From: Pseudarthrobacter sp. PS3-L1
GTDB taxonomy: Bacteria > Actinomycetota > Actinomycetes > Actinomycetales > Micrococcaceae
Reading direction: 5' to 3'
DNA length: 64,000 bases
NCBI RefSeq assembly: GCF_030063285.1
Contig: NZ_JASISU010000004.1
Span: forward strand, 310,001 to 374,000
The notes beneath the pieces are model-generated. The model made no database searches. It saw only the letters and a program-made list of their open reading frames with translations, and had not been told where the DNA came from. The stretch's first letter is position 1. Each line of letters opens with the position of its first letter. The translations under genes and the position numbers were made by a program. Positions 53,525 to 62,550 of this stretch are shown piece by piece.

Positions 53525-56500
53525 GCTCCAGTCCTGGTCCCGGATCATTTCAGGCTGGGCCACACCAGGGAGGAGCTCCACCAATCGGCATTGCAGCCAG
53601 CGATGTCCTTCCCACTCCGAGGTTCACTCCGGAAGAGCTCTCGGCGCTGCTAGGGGAGAAGAACACACCCACGCCCGAGCAGTCACACATTATTTCGTCC
53701 CCGCTGGGGCCCCGGTTGGTCATTGCCGGGGCTGGATCGGGAAAGACTGCCACCATGGCCGACCGGGTTGTCTGGCTTGTCGCCAACGGCTGGGTCAGGC
53801 CAGAGGAGATCCTGGGCGTTACTTTCACCAGGAAGGCAGCCGGTGAACTGGCGAGTCGAATTCGGGCCAAGCTTGCCACCCTTCAGCGGGTTGCTGCTGA
53901 TGACACCAAGGGCTCCCTGCCCCACGTGCTGGAGAGCATGTCAGATGGTCTTGAGCCAAAGGTTTCCACGTACCACTCCTACGCCAGCGGCATTGTTTCT
54001 GATTACGGCCTGCGCTTAGGAATTGAGCGTGACGTGGTGCTGCTTGGTGCGGCGCAGGCCTGGCAACTGGCCAGTGAAGTGGTTGAAGCCTACGATGGCG
54101 AATTCGAACATTTTGCTGCCGCGCGATCCACCCTGGTCCGAGCCGTCATCCAGCTTGCTGGCGAATGCGCCGAGCACCTCCAAGACCCTGCCAGCGTCAA
54201 GGCGTGGCTGGAAGAGCACCTTTCCGTTTTTGAGAGCCTGCCCTATGTTGCTGGCACTACCAAGGCCCCCACGCAAACAGCCCTTAAGCTCAACGTCATG
54301 CTGAAAACACGGGTCAGCGTGGCGGACATGGTGGCCAGGTACGCAAACGCCAAGAGGGCCCGCGGCGCATTGGATTTTGGGGATCTTGTTGCCCTGGCTG
54401 CGCGTATTGCCACGGAGATCCCGCTTGCGGGCGAGCTTGAACGCAGGCGATTCCGGGTGGTGTTGTTGGATGAGTTCCAGGACACGTCCCATGCACAGCT
54501 GGTGCTCTTCTCCCGCCTTTTTGGTGCAGGCCACGCCGTCACAGCTGTGGGTGACCCCAACCAGTCGATCTATGGCTTCCGCGGGGCTTCCGCGGGGCAG
54601 CTGTTCCACTTTGTGCAGGAGTTTCCGGACCGAGTGAGCACAGCGAGTGCAGCCGCCGGCACTCAGGCTCCGCGTGCCGACGCCGGTGGGCAGTGGCGAC
54701 CCGCTCCGACGTCCTACCTCACAACGGCTTGGCGCAACGGCAGCAATATCCTGTCCGCCGCCAACCAGGTTGCTGCTCCCTTGAACGCTCTCTCCGTCAC
54801 ATCCAGCGTTGCCGGAGGAAAAACCGGCAAGCCGTTGGTGCCAGCCCTGGTACCCAGTCCGGCCGCCGTCGCGGGCAGCGTTGTGATCGCGCGGTTCGAC
54901 TCAGACCAGGATGAAGCGCAGGCGATCGCCGCGGATATCCTCAGATATCGGGTCACGGACTTCGAGGCTGCAGCCGATCAACCGATCCCACCTGCCATGG
55001 CTGTCCTCTGCCGCCGCCGCGCGCAGATGGAGCCGATCCGCAAAGAACTGGAAACCCAGGGGATCCCCTACGAGATTGTTGGACTGGGAGGACTCCTCGA
55101 CACTCCGGAGATTGTGGACCTGGTCGCTACCCTTCGGGTCCTAGCGGACCCGGGCCGCTCGGATTCTCTCATGCGTCTCCTGGTGGGGGCCCGGTGGCGG
55201 ATTGGTCCCGCGGACCTGATGGCATTTCGCGACTGGTCAGCCTTCCTGGCTCGCCGGCGGCTCCTGCAGGCTCAAGGGCAACCCACCCCGGAGGGGGCAA
55301 CCGAAATCCCCGTGGAAAGCGATATCACGGATGGGGCGAGCCTTGTTGAGGCTCTGGACTGGCTCCCGCAGGAGGGATGGATGTCCTCGCACGGCCGCAC
55401 CCTGAGCGAGGAAGCAGCCACCCGACTGCGGCTTATGGCTCAGGAGTTACGCATGCTGCGGGGCTATCTGGGCGACGATCTGACCACGCTGCTGGGCGAA
55501 GTGGAACGGACCATGCTCCTTGATATAGAAGTTTCCGCCCGACCGGGCATCACTATCCACCAGGCGCGGCGAAACCTTGATGCATTCCAGGACGCCGCGG
55601 CTGGTTTCCTGCAAAGTGCCCACCGGGTAGATATCCTCGCTTTCCTGTCGTGGCTTGATGTTGCGGCAGCAGAGGAAAGCGGGCTCGACGGCGCAGCAAC
55701 CGAGGTCAGTCACGAGGCCGTGCAGCTTCTGACCGTCCACGCGTCCAAAGGCCTTGAGTGGGACGTGGTTTTTGTTCCCGGACTCAACGCCGGCGCTTTT
55801 CCCAGCGACAGGGACTCCAGGTGGAGCAGCGGATCTGCGGCTTTGCCGTGGCCGCTGCGTGGGGACCGGGCAGATCTTCCGCAGTGGGACCTGGACCAGC
55901 CAGACCAGAAGGGGTGGCTCGACGCCGAAAAGGACTTCAAAGCGGAGGTCCAGGCGCATGGTGAGGAAGAAGAGCGCCGTCTCGCCTATGTCGCGTACAC
56001 CAGGGCCAAGCATGTGCTGTGGGCATCCAGTCCGGCGTGGGTGGGTTCGAGGTCGGGGCGCTCGGAGATCTCCGGATTTCTCGCAGGGCTTCTTCCCCTT
56101 ACCGCCCCGGGGAGTAGTACGGATGGCAGCGGCCAGGCGGCCGCCGTCGTGCATTCGCTTTCGCTGGAGGAGTCTGCACTTTCAGAAGAGAGCCCACTGA
56201 CCCGGGAAACCGAAAGCGCTGTCTGGCCCTACGATCCTTTGGAGGGTCCCATCGATGCCCGCACGGGGGAGCGGCTTCGTTTGGCTCCCGGCCGCCGCGC
56301 GGGCACTGAAGCCGCAGCGGGACAGATCCTTGGGGCCCTCGCCCTGCGTACAGACCTTCCTGCACCGTCCGGGCTGACCGGAAAGTCTGCCCGGTGGGCG
56401 GAGGAAACTGCACTCCTTCTGGAGCGCCGCTCCGAACGGGGCCACCACCGGGACATCCATTTGCCTGACCATATTTCTGCCTCCACCCTGGTTGATCTCG

Positions 56501-57057
56501 GCGAAGATCCCGATGCCGTCCTTGCCACCCTGCGTCGGCCCGTTCCACGCGAACCTGGAATGGCGGCGAGGCGCGGAACGGCGTTTCACTCATGGGTTGA
56601 GGAGCACTTTGGAATGGCCGGAATGCTCGATCTTGACCTGGTCAACCGCGGCCACGCTGATGAAAAAGCGGAAGCTGCACTGGGCCTGGAAAGCCTCAAG
56701 GCGACATTTCTGGCTTCCGACTGGGCAAACCGGATACCCGCGTACCTTGAGGTTCCAGTAGAAACAAGGATTGGCCCGGTCGTGGTACGCGGACGCATCG
56801 ATGCAGTATTCCGGAACTCGACGGGTGCCTGGGACCTGGTGGACTGGAAAACAGGACGTCGGCCGCCAGCCGGTGCGCTCAAGGCTAAATCCATCCAGCT
56901 CGCGGCTTACCGGCTTGCATGGTCCAGGCTCAAGGGTGTCCCGCTAGATCAGGTACAGGCAGCGTTCTTCTACGTTGGGGACAACAGTGTTGTCCGGCCG
57001 CATGACCTCAGCACCGCGGCTGAACTCGAAGAAATCCTTCAGGAAGCCTTTGCCTGA
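53521..57057 (+). CDS. adnB: Helicase-nuclease subunit AdnB
   Basis: Lead motor and second nuclease of AdnAB. 1178 residues. Intact superfamily 1A motifs: AGAGSGKTATM (Walker A, about residue 76), LLDEFQDTSHAQ (II), GDPNQSIYGFRGAS (III), HASKGLEWDVVFVPG (V), AYVAYTRAKHVLW (VI). The C-terminal PD-(D/E)xK nuclease has GRIDAVFR and LVDWKTGRRP (about residues 1095-1120), then QLAAYRLAW. ATG 53521 overlaps the adnA stop (ATGA), so the open frame from 53467 is not used. Confidence 0.95.
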   Translation: MSSSPGPGSFQAGPHQGGAPPIGIAASDVLPTPRFTPEELSALLGEKNTPTPEQSHIISSPLGPRLVIAGAGSGKTATMADRVVWLVANGWVRPEEILGVTFTRKAAGELASRIRAKLATLQRVAADDTKGSLPHVLESMSDGLEPKVSTYHSYASGIVSDYGLRLGIERDVVLLGAAQAWQLASEVVEAYDGEFEHFAAARSTLVRAVIQLAGECAEHLQDPASVKAWLEEHLSVFESLPYVAGTTKAPTQTALKLNVMLKTRVSVADMVARYANAKRARGALDFGDLVALAARIATEIPLAGELERRRFRVVLLDEFQDTSHAQLVLFSRLFGAGHAVTAVGDPNQSIYGFRGASAGQLFHFVQEFPDRVSTASAAAGTQAPRADAGGQWRPAPTSYLTTAWRNGSNILSAANQVAAPLNALSVTSSVAGGKTGKPLVPALVPSPAAVAGSVVIARFDSDQDEAQAIAADILRYRVTDFEAAADQPIPPAMAVLCRRRAQMEPIRKELETQGIPYEIVGLGGLLDTPEIVDLVATLRVLADPGRSDSLMRLLVGARWRIGPADLMAFRDWSAFLARRRLLQAQGQPTPEGATEIPVESDITDGASLVEALDWLPQEGWMSSHGRTLSEEAATRLRLMAQELRMLRGYLGDDLTTLLGEVERTMLLDIEVSARPGITIHQARRNLDAFQDAAAGFLQSAHRVDILAFLSWLDVAAAEESGLDGAATEVSHEAVQLLTVHASKGLEWDVVFVPGLNAGAFPSDRDSRWSSGSAALPWPLRGDRADLPQWDLDQPDQKGWLDAEKDFKAEVQAHGEEEERRLAYVAYTRAKHVLWASSPAWVGSRSGRSEISGFLAGLLPLTAPGSSTDGSGQAAAVVHSLSLEESALSEESPLTRETESAVWPYDPLEGPIDARTGERLRLAPGRRAGTEAAAGQILGALALRTDLPAPSGLTGKSARWAEETALLLERRSERGHHRDIHLPDHISASTLVDLGEDPDAVLATLRRPVPREPGMAARRGTAFHSWVEEHFGMAGMLDLDLVNRGHADEKAEAALGLESLKATFLASDWANRIPAYLEVPVETRIGPVVVRGRIDAVFRNSTGAWDLVDWKTGRRPPAGALKAKSIQLAAYRLAWSRLKGVPLDQVQAAFFYVGDNSVVRPHDLSTAAELEEILQEAFA

Positions 57058-57064
57058 AGTTTTC

Positions 57065-57094
57065 CGGGGTCCGGGCATGAATGCCTGAACCCCG
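57065..57094. terminator. Hairpin after adnB
   Basis: CGGGGTCCGGGCAT (57065-57078) pairs with ATGCCTGAACCCCG (57081-57094) with one mismatch and one G-U wobble, between convergent genes. It has no T-run and may be a weak terminator. Confidence 0.5.
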
Positions 57095-57176
57095 CCTACA
57101 ACTGCAGCACCGGTGTTTTGCCGTAGCGACTTTGCTGGTGGGACTTTGCTGGTGGGACGGCCCGGTGCGTTCAGGG

Positions 57177-58547
57177 TCAGGGTTTGGGCGCGTCGACGAT
57201 CCTGATTGCATCGGTGGGTGGCTCGGGATCAGTAGTGTGTTCATCGTTGCGGTCCACCTGCTCCGGAGCATCGGTCCCGGGAACCTTTGCGGTGCCCTCG
57301 GTGGGCGAACTGCCGTCAGATGCTTTTTCGTCCAGGGGGCGGTTTCCGGCAATGGCAGTGTCAGCACCGGCTTTCCCGTCTGACGGAGTCACTTTCTCTT
57401 CGGGAATTGGCGTCACGTAAACGGCTGGTGTGGCTGGAACCGGCAAGGAGCCCGGTGAGCTGGCGCCGGCGTCATCCGTAGATTTCGCAGTGACCGCCCC
57501 AGCCCCTGTTGGCGTGGAGTTGTGCTGTGCGATTCTCCCTGAAGCGTCTTTGGCACCTTCCCTGGTCGAGCTGTTGTCTAGGGGTGCGGCGGTCGCTGGC
57601 TGGGGGAGGGGCTCCACACCAAGCGGCTGTCCCCCGTGCACTGTGATGTCCGATGCCAGGGTCTGCAGCATCTCCTCGGCGTCAGCGATCATGTCTGCGT
57701 CTGAAGTATTGAGGGCCTTGACCAGGTACTGAGCCAGGGCAAACTCCGCTGACAGAGCAGCACGTCGCAGCAGGTGCTTGTCTGGTGTATCCCTGCGTGC
57801 TGCCGTGTAGCTGGCAAGTACAGCATCCACGAAGGACTGCTCACTGGAAGCGACCAGCCAGGCAAAATCGTCTGCCGGGTCACCTATTCGCAAGTCCGTC
57901 CACCCGGTCACGGCTGCGACCTTGCCCGCATCGATCAGCAAGTTGTCTTCGTGCAGGTCGCCGTGCACCACCGAGGGATTAAAACGCCAGAGCGAGACAT
58001 CCTCCATGGCGTGCTCCCAGCGACGAAGCAGGGCGGCCGGAATTTTTCCCGTCATAGCTGCCTGGTCGAGTTCATTGAGTCGACGCTGGCGGAATTCATT
58101 GGGCGTGTAGCTCGGGAGGTCGGCGTTGTTGACCAAGGATTGCGGAAGGTCATGGATTGCGGCAAGCGCGGCGCCCAGTTCAATGGCAACACTGTCATTC
58201 CCGCTGCTGAGCTGATCGATACTGAAATGCGTTCCGGTCAGATGGGAATAGACGAACGTGCTGAGGTCACCAAGCCGGACCTTGCCGGCAACGGTGGGCA
58301 TGAGGAACGGCAGTTCCGCGCGGATGGCGGGTGTGAAAGCCCGGAGAACCAGAAATTCCGTCTCGAGCCTGGCGCTTGCCTCAGGGTGCTGGGGAGAACG
58401 GACCCGCCAGCGTTTGCCTTCCGAATCCACCAAAAAGGCTGTGTTGAAATCGGCTGGATCATCTGGGGCGGCGCTGACGGCCGTAGGCGTCAGGCCGGGG
58501 ACCGCGGCCGTTGCTACTGCTGCCAGTTCGATCGGTTTTCTTCTCAC
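57177..58547 (-). CDS. APH/Mph-family phosphotransferase, altered active site
   Basis: A 456-residue antibiotic-type kinase fold. The catalytic Brenner loop HGDLHEDNLL (His195, Asp197, Asn202) is intact. The metal-binding Asp of the DFG-like motif, normally IDW, is Gly215 (VAAVTGWTDLRIGDPADDFAW). This suggests a pseudokinase or an alternative ligand (Asp218 is close). A Pro/Ala/Thr-rich tail of about 140 residues follows the fold. The GTG start follows TACCGT. Substrate unknown; it need not confer resistance. Confidence 0.85.
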   Translation of the reverse strand: MRRKPIELAAVATAAVPGLTPTAVSAAPDDPADFNTAFLVDSEGKRWRVRSPQHPEASARLETEFLVLRAFTPAIRAELPFLMPTVAGKVRLGDLSTFVYSHLTGTHFSIDQLSSGNDSVAIELGAALAAIHDLPQSLVNNADLPSYTPNEFRQRRLNELDQAAMTGKIPAALLRRWEHAMEDVSLWRFNPSVVHGDLHEDNLLIDAGKVAAVTGWTDLRIGDPADDFAWLVASSEQSFVDAVLASYTAARRDTPDKHLLRRAALSAEFALAQYLVKALNTSDADMIADAEEMLQTLASDITVHGGQPLGVEPLPQPATAAPLDNSSTREGAKDASGRIAQHNSTPTGAGAVTAKSTDDAGASSPGSLPVPATPAVYVTPIPEEKVTPSDGKAGADTAIAGNRPLDEKASDGSSPTEGTAKVPGTDAPEQVDRNDEHTTDPEPPTDAIRIVDAPKP

Positions 58548-58553
58548 TGTTCC

Positions 58554-58559
58554 ACGGTA
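58554..58559 (-). promoter_or_regulatory. -10 hexamer of the phosphotransferase gene, predicted leaderless
   Basis: Minus-strand TACCGT, then GGAACA, then GTG. It is almost identical to the nudC start region (TACGGT-GGAACC-ATG). Confidence 0.5.
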
Positions 58560-58684
58560 GATTGGCTTGCCCCGAACGAGTCGAAGTACCGCGGCGAGTC
58601 TTCGAGTTCACCGATGATTCCCGGTCTTTGTCCAGGTTTTGCACGGCTGGGTTGAATGGAATGTGAAATGTCCCTAGGAATCAG

Positions 58685-58690
58685 TACGGT
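58685..58690 (+). promoter_or_regulatory. -10 hexamer of nudC, predicted leaderless
   Basis: TACGGT ends six bases before ATG 58697 with no good Shine-Dalgarno sequence. Confidence 0.5.
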
Positions 58691-58696
58691 GGAACC

Positions 58697-59734
58697 ATGA
58701 GTTCCCCCGAACCTGTGGCGTCGCCCCAAGCGTCCCAGGAAGTGCCCTTGCGGCCGCACACTGCAGCGCTGCCCGCCAACCACCTCTTTGAGACGGTCCT
58801 CCCGGTTGTCCAAGCCCGGATCGACAGGGGATCCCTGAAACGTTCCCGTGCTGGCATGGTCGAAGAACTGCTGGCAACCCCTGGAACCCAGGCCATGGTC
58901 ATCGCAGGCAGACAGGCCTTGGTCGGTGAGTCGTCGCTGATCCTGCTGTCAGCTAATGACGCAATCACACTACTGGCCCGTGGCGGACACCGAGCCCGGC
59001 ATGCCATCTACCTCGGCAGTGCCGAACCAGGCAGTGATTTGGCGACTGGAACCGAAACAGTGCTTCTTGTTCTGGACGACGCACTGGACCCCGCCGACGT
59101 GGGCGCGCCCAGTGGCTCCCGATGGCTTGGATTCCGCGAGATTGCGGCCACGCTGAACGCTACCGAAACCGCGCTCTTCATCGAGGCGAGCGCCATCGCC
59201 AACTGGCATGCACTGCACACTCACTGCCCGCGCTGCGGAACCCCCACGGTTGTTGAATCCGGGGGCTGGGTTCGCCGTTGCCCTGCAGATGGCTCCGAGC
59301 ATTACCCTCGGACGGACCCTGCCATTATTGTCACGGTCGTTGGACCCGATGGCCGTGTTCTTCTGGGTGGCGGTGGCGCCTGGGATTCCAAGGTACATTC
59401 CACCCTTGCTGGTTTCGTGGAGCCCGGTGAGTCACTGGAACAGGCCGTGATCCGCGAGATCCAGGAGGAAGTGGGGGTCCGCATCACGGGCAGCCAGTAT
59501 CTTGGCTCGCAGCCGTGGCCGTTCCCCGCGTCCCTCATGCTGGGGTTTACGGCTTCCACGGAAGACACCCATGTGCAGCCCGACGGCGTGGAAGTCACCC
59601 GTGCTCGCTGGTTTAGCAGGACTGAGCTTCAGGAAGCAATCCTTGACGGTGAGATCATTATTCCCGGGAGTCTTTCCATCTCGCGGGCCCTCATTGAACA
59701 CTGGTATGGCGGACCCATCGAGACGCTGTCCTGA
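58697..59734 (+). CDS. nudC: NAD+/NADH pyrophosphatase NudC
   Basis: Hydrolyses NAD(H) and removes NAD caps from RNA. 345 residues. A zinc-ribbon (CPRCG at about residue 177, then RRCPADGSEHYPR) precedes the Nudix box GFVEPGESLEQAVIREIQEEVGV (about residues 238-260, a run of about 23). The NudC-specific SQPWPFP motif follows at about residue 274. The second zinc pair is incomplete: only one Cys is seen there. The next gene, uvrD2, is 49 bases downstream on the same strand. Confidence 0.93.
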   Translation: MSSPEPVASPQASQEVPLRPHTAALPANHLFETVLPVVQARIDRGSLKRSRAGMVEELLATPGTQAMVIAGRQALVGESSLILLSANDAITLLARGGHRARHAIYLGSAEPGSDLATGTETVLLVLDDALDPADVGAPSGSRWLGFREIAATLNATETALFIEASAIANWHALHTHCPRCGTPTVVESGGWVRRCPADGSEHYPRTDPAIIVTVVGPDGRVLLGGGGAWDSKVHSTLAGFVEPGESLEQAVIREIQEEVGVRITGSQYLGSQPWPFPASLMLGFTASTEDTHVQPDGVEVTRARWFSRTELQEAILDGEIIIPGSLSISRALIEHWYGGPIETLS

Positions 59735-59783
59735 CAACCGCTTCACCTTTACCCACCGCAACAAATAGTCCCAAAGCAGAGTA

Positions 59784-61925
59784 GTGAGCACAGAAAACTT
59801 CGAAGATGGCCCGCAGGAAACCCTTGAAGAACGAATCTTGGGTGGCCTCGATGCTGAGCAGCGTGAGGTGGCCACCACCCTAACCGGTCCTCTCTGTGTC
59901 CTTGCAGGTGCCGGGACGGGAAAGACCCGGGCCATTACCCACCGCATCGCATACGGTGTTCACTCGGGTGTCTACAGTCCGCAGCGATTGTTGGCAGTAA
60001 CCTTCACAGCGAGGGCAGCTGCAGAGATGCGAAGCCGGCTGCGGGATCTCGGCGTGGGCAATGTCCAGGCCCGGACCTTTCACGCAGCGGCGTTGCGACA
60101 GCTCCAATTTTTCTGGCCGCAGGCAGTGGGCGGAGCCCTCCCGCAACTTCTGGACCATAAAGCGTCAATTATTGCGGAGGCGGCCCGAAGACTGCGCCTG
60201 AGCACTGACCGCGCCAGTATCCGTGACCTTGCGTCGGAGATTGAGTGGGCCAAGGTATCCATGTTGACGCCCGCCAACTACCTCGAAAAGGCCCAGGGCC
60301 GCGGCACTCCGGGAGGATTCGACCTCACGGCCGTTGCCCGCGTTTTCCAGTCCTATGAGGACGTCAAGACAGACCGCAATGTCATCGATTTTGAGGATGT
60401 CCTGCTCATCACCGTGGGGATCCTGCAGGAGGATCCCAAGGTTGCCGCAACTGTGCGCGAGCAATACAGGCATTTTGTGGTGGATGAGTATCAGGACGTT
60501 TCGCCGCTTCAGCAGCGCTTGCTGGAACTGTGGCTGGGTGGGCGCGATGAGCTTTGTGTTGTCGGCGATGCCAGCCAGACCATCTACTCGTTCACGGGAG
60601 CCTCGCCTCGCCATCTGCTTGAGTTCAAGGCGCGGTACCCGGATGCCGGGATGGTCAAGCTGATCCGGGATTACCGCTCAACGCCCCAGGTGGTCAAACT
60701 GGCCAACGAGTTGTTGGCTGCGCGTCGCAGCTCTGGTCCCGTTGCAGACGCGGCGTGGGCTGCGCCCCTCCAGCTTGTTGCCCAGCGACCGCACGGCCCA
60801 TCACCGCAATTCACCGAATGCACTGATGACGAAGCAGAGGCTGCCACTGTCGCCAAGAAAGTTCAGGGACTGCTCGACGCCGGGACCAAAGCAAGTGAGA
60901 TAGCTGTACTTTTCAGGACCAACGGTCAGTCGGAAGCCTACGAACAAGCTCTTGCTGCGTCCGGTATTGGCTACCAGTTGCGCGGCGGTGAAAGGTTTTT
61001 TGCCAGGAAAGAAGTCCGTGATTCCATCCTTCAGCTCCGGGCCGCAACCCGTGCCCTGACACCGGGTGAGGTTCCGGACCCGCTCGGCCAAATGGTGCGC
61101 GACATTCTTGCGTCGCTGGGCTACACGGATTCGGCCCCGCATAGTGGCGGCGCTGTCCGTGAACGGTGGGAATCCCTTGCTGCACTGGTGGCGCTTGCTG
61201 ATGAGCTGGCTCAAGTCCGTGGCGCCGATTTTTCCCTTTCCGACTTTGTAAATGAACTTCAGGAAAGGTCCCTGGCCCAGCACGCACCCACTGTCCAGGG
61301 AGTTACCCTCGCTTCCCTTCACGCTGCGAAGGGCCTCGAATGGGATGCCGTGTTCCTGGTGGGCCTCAGTGAAGGCCTCATGCCGATTTCCTTTGCGGAT
61401 TCGCCGGAATCGGTGGACGAAGAGCGAAGGCTTCTTTATGTCGGAATCACCCGAGCACGTGAACACCTGTTCATGTCCTGGTCAACGGCCCGAACACCTG
61501 GTGGCAGGGCGAATCGCAAGCCCAGCAGGTTCCTCGATGGGCTGCGGCCCGACTCCGTTACTGGGGGCACTGCCCGGTCACTGGGGCGGGCGCCCAAACG
61601 CAAGGCCGCGGCCCCAGCCATGTGCAGGGTCTGTGGAACCATGCTCTCAAGTGGCGCCGAAAGGAAAGTGGGCAGGTGCAACCAGTGCCCGCCAAGCTAT
61701 GAGGAGCAGAGCTTTGAGGCGCTTCGTGAATGGCGGAAGGCGCAGGCCCTTGAAGCGGATGTTCCAGCGTTTGTTGTGTTCACGGATGCCACCCTGACCG
61801 CAATTGCCGAGGCAAAACCGAAGAGCCTGGAGGAGTTGTCGGCATTGGCGGGCATTGGCCCCTCAAAATTGGAGAAGTACGGAGAAGAGGTCCTGCGGAT
61901 CATGGCCGAAAGCAGTGTTCTCTAG
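59784..61925 (+). CDS. uvrD2: ATP-dependent DNA helicase UvrD2
   Basis: Superfamily 1 3'-5' helicase of repair. 713 residues. Motifs: AGAGTGKTRAI (about residue 41), VVDEYQDVSPLQQ (II), GDASQTIYSFTGAS (III), HAAKGLEWDAVFL (V) and YVGITRAREHLFM (VI). A Cys4 zinc linker CRVCG...CNQC (about residues 613-634) joins a C-terminal HRDC domain (about 645-705). This layout is that of mycobacterial UvrD2. The GTG start at 59784 has no strong Shine-Dalgarno sequence. Confidence 0.95.
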   Translation: MSTENFEDGPQETLEERILGGLDAEQREVATTLTGPLCVLAGAGTGKTRAITHRIAYGVHSGVYSPQRLLAVTFTARAAAEMRSRLRDLGVGNVQARTFHAAALRQLQFFWPQAVGGALPQLLDHKASIIAEAARRLRLSTDRASIRDLASEIEWAKVSMLTPANYLEKAQGRGTPGGFDLTAVARVFQSYEDVKTDRNVIDFEDVLLITVGILQEDPKVAATVREQYRHFVVDEYQDVSPLQQRLLELWLGGRDELCVVGDASQTIYSFTGASPRHLLEFKARYPDAGMVKLIRDYRSTPQVVKLANELLAARRSSGPVADAAWAAPLQLVAQRPHGPSPQFTECTDDEAEAATVAKKVQGLLDAGTKASEIAVLFRTNGQSEAYEQALAASGIGYQLRGGERFFARKEVRDSILQLRAATRALTPGEVPDPLGQMVRDILASLGYTDSAPHSGGAVRERWESLAALVALADELAQVRGADFSLSDFVNELQERSLAQHAPTVQGVTLASLHAAKGLEWDAVFLVGLSEGLMPISFADSPESVDEERRLLYVGITRAREHLFMSWSTARTPGGRANRKPSRFLDGLRPDSVTGGTARSLGRAPKRKAAAPAMCRVCGTMLSSGAERKVGRCNQCPPSYEEQSFEALREWRKAQALEADVPAFVVFTDATLTAIAEAKPKSLEELSALAGIGPSKLEKYGEEVLRIMAESSVL

Positions 61926-62497
61926 TGCGCGGCAGCACGGGAGATCACTCGCGGACCACGTCCAGCGGACGTGTCGTGACGGTCCGGCGCTCCAGCCGAC
62001 GGACACGGACGGTGTCTGCCTTCTGGGAAGCTGGCACGGCCGTGGTGGCCATTCCGGCGTCGTTCGGGGCGGGCCAGGAAAAAGAGTGGGTAGAAAAGAT
62101 GGTCCTGAAGCTTGAGCGCCAGCGAGAGTCTCCTGGCCGCGCGCGGAACCGTACCAGCAATCCTGAACTTGAACGGCGAGCTCAGGAACTGTCCTCGCGC
62201 TTTCTCGGCGAACGGGCCGTGCCAAGCTCAGTGAGGTGGGTCGCCAACCAGAACTCCCGATGGGGTTCCTGTACGCCCTCTGACGGCTCCATTCGGCTGT
62301 CAGACAAACTTCAGATGATGCCCGGATGGGTTGTGGACTATGTTCTTCTGCACGAGTTGGCGCATCTGCTCGTATCAGCCCACGACGCCGCATTCTGGGC
62401 TTTGCTCACGACGTATCCGGACACGGAAAGGGCGAAGGCTTTCCTTGAAGGTGTTGCCTTGGCCCGCGCACACGGCTTGGCGTCTGAGCCGAACTGA
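61925..62497 (+). CDS. YgjP/WLM-type metallopeptidase
   Basis: A 190-residue putative zinc metalloprotease. HELAHLLVSAHDAAFW (about residues 140-155) gives the HExxH catalytic site, the third His and the surrounding aromatic residues. The N-terminal third is basic and variable. The GTG start overlaps the uvrD2 stop by one base, so translation is coupled, suggesting a role in DNA repair or quality control. The substrate is not known. Confidence 0.85.
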   Translation: MRGSTGDHSRTTSSGRVVTVRRSSRRTRTVSAFWEAGTAVVAIPASFGAGQEKEWVEKMVLKLERQRESPGRARNRTSNPELERRAQELSSRFLGERAVPSSVRWVANQNSRWGSCTPSDGSIRLSDKLQMMPGWVVDYVLLHELAHLLVSAHDAAFWALLTTYPDTERAKAFLEGVALARAHGLASEPN

Positions 62498-62550
62498 TGC
62501 TGTCTGGCCCCGCTAGCCAGGGTTTCTGGATGCGTCAGCCGCCACGTTTC

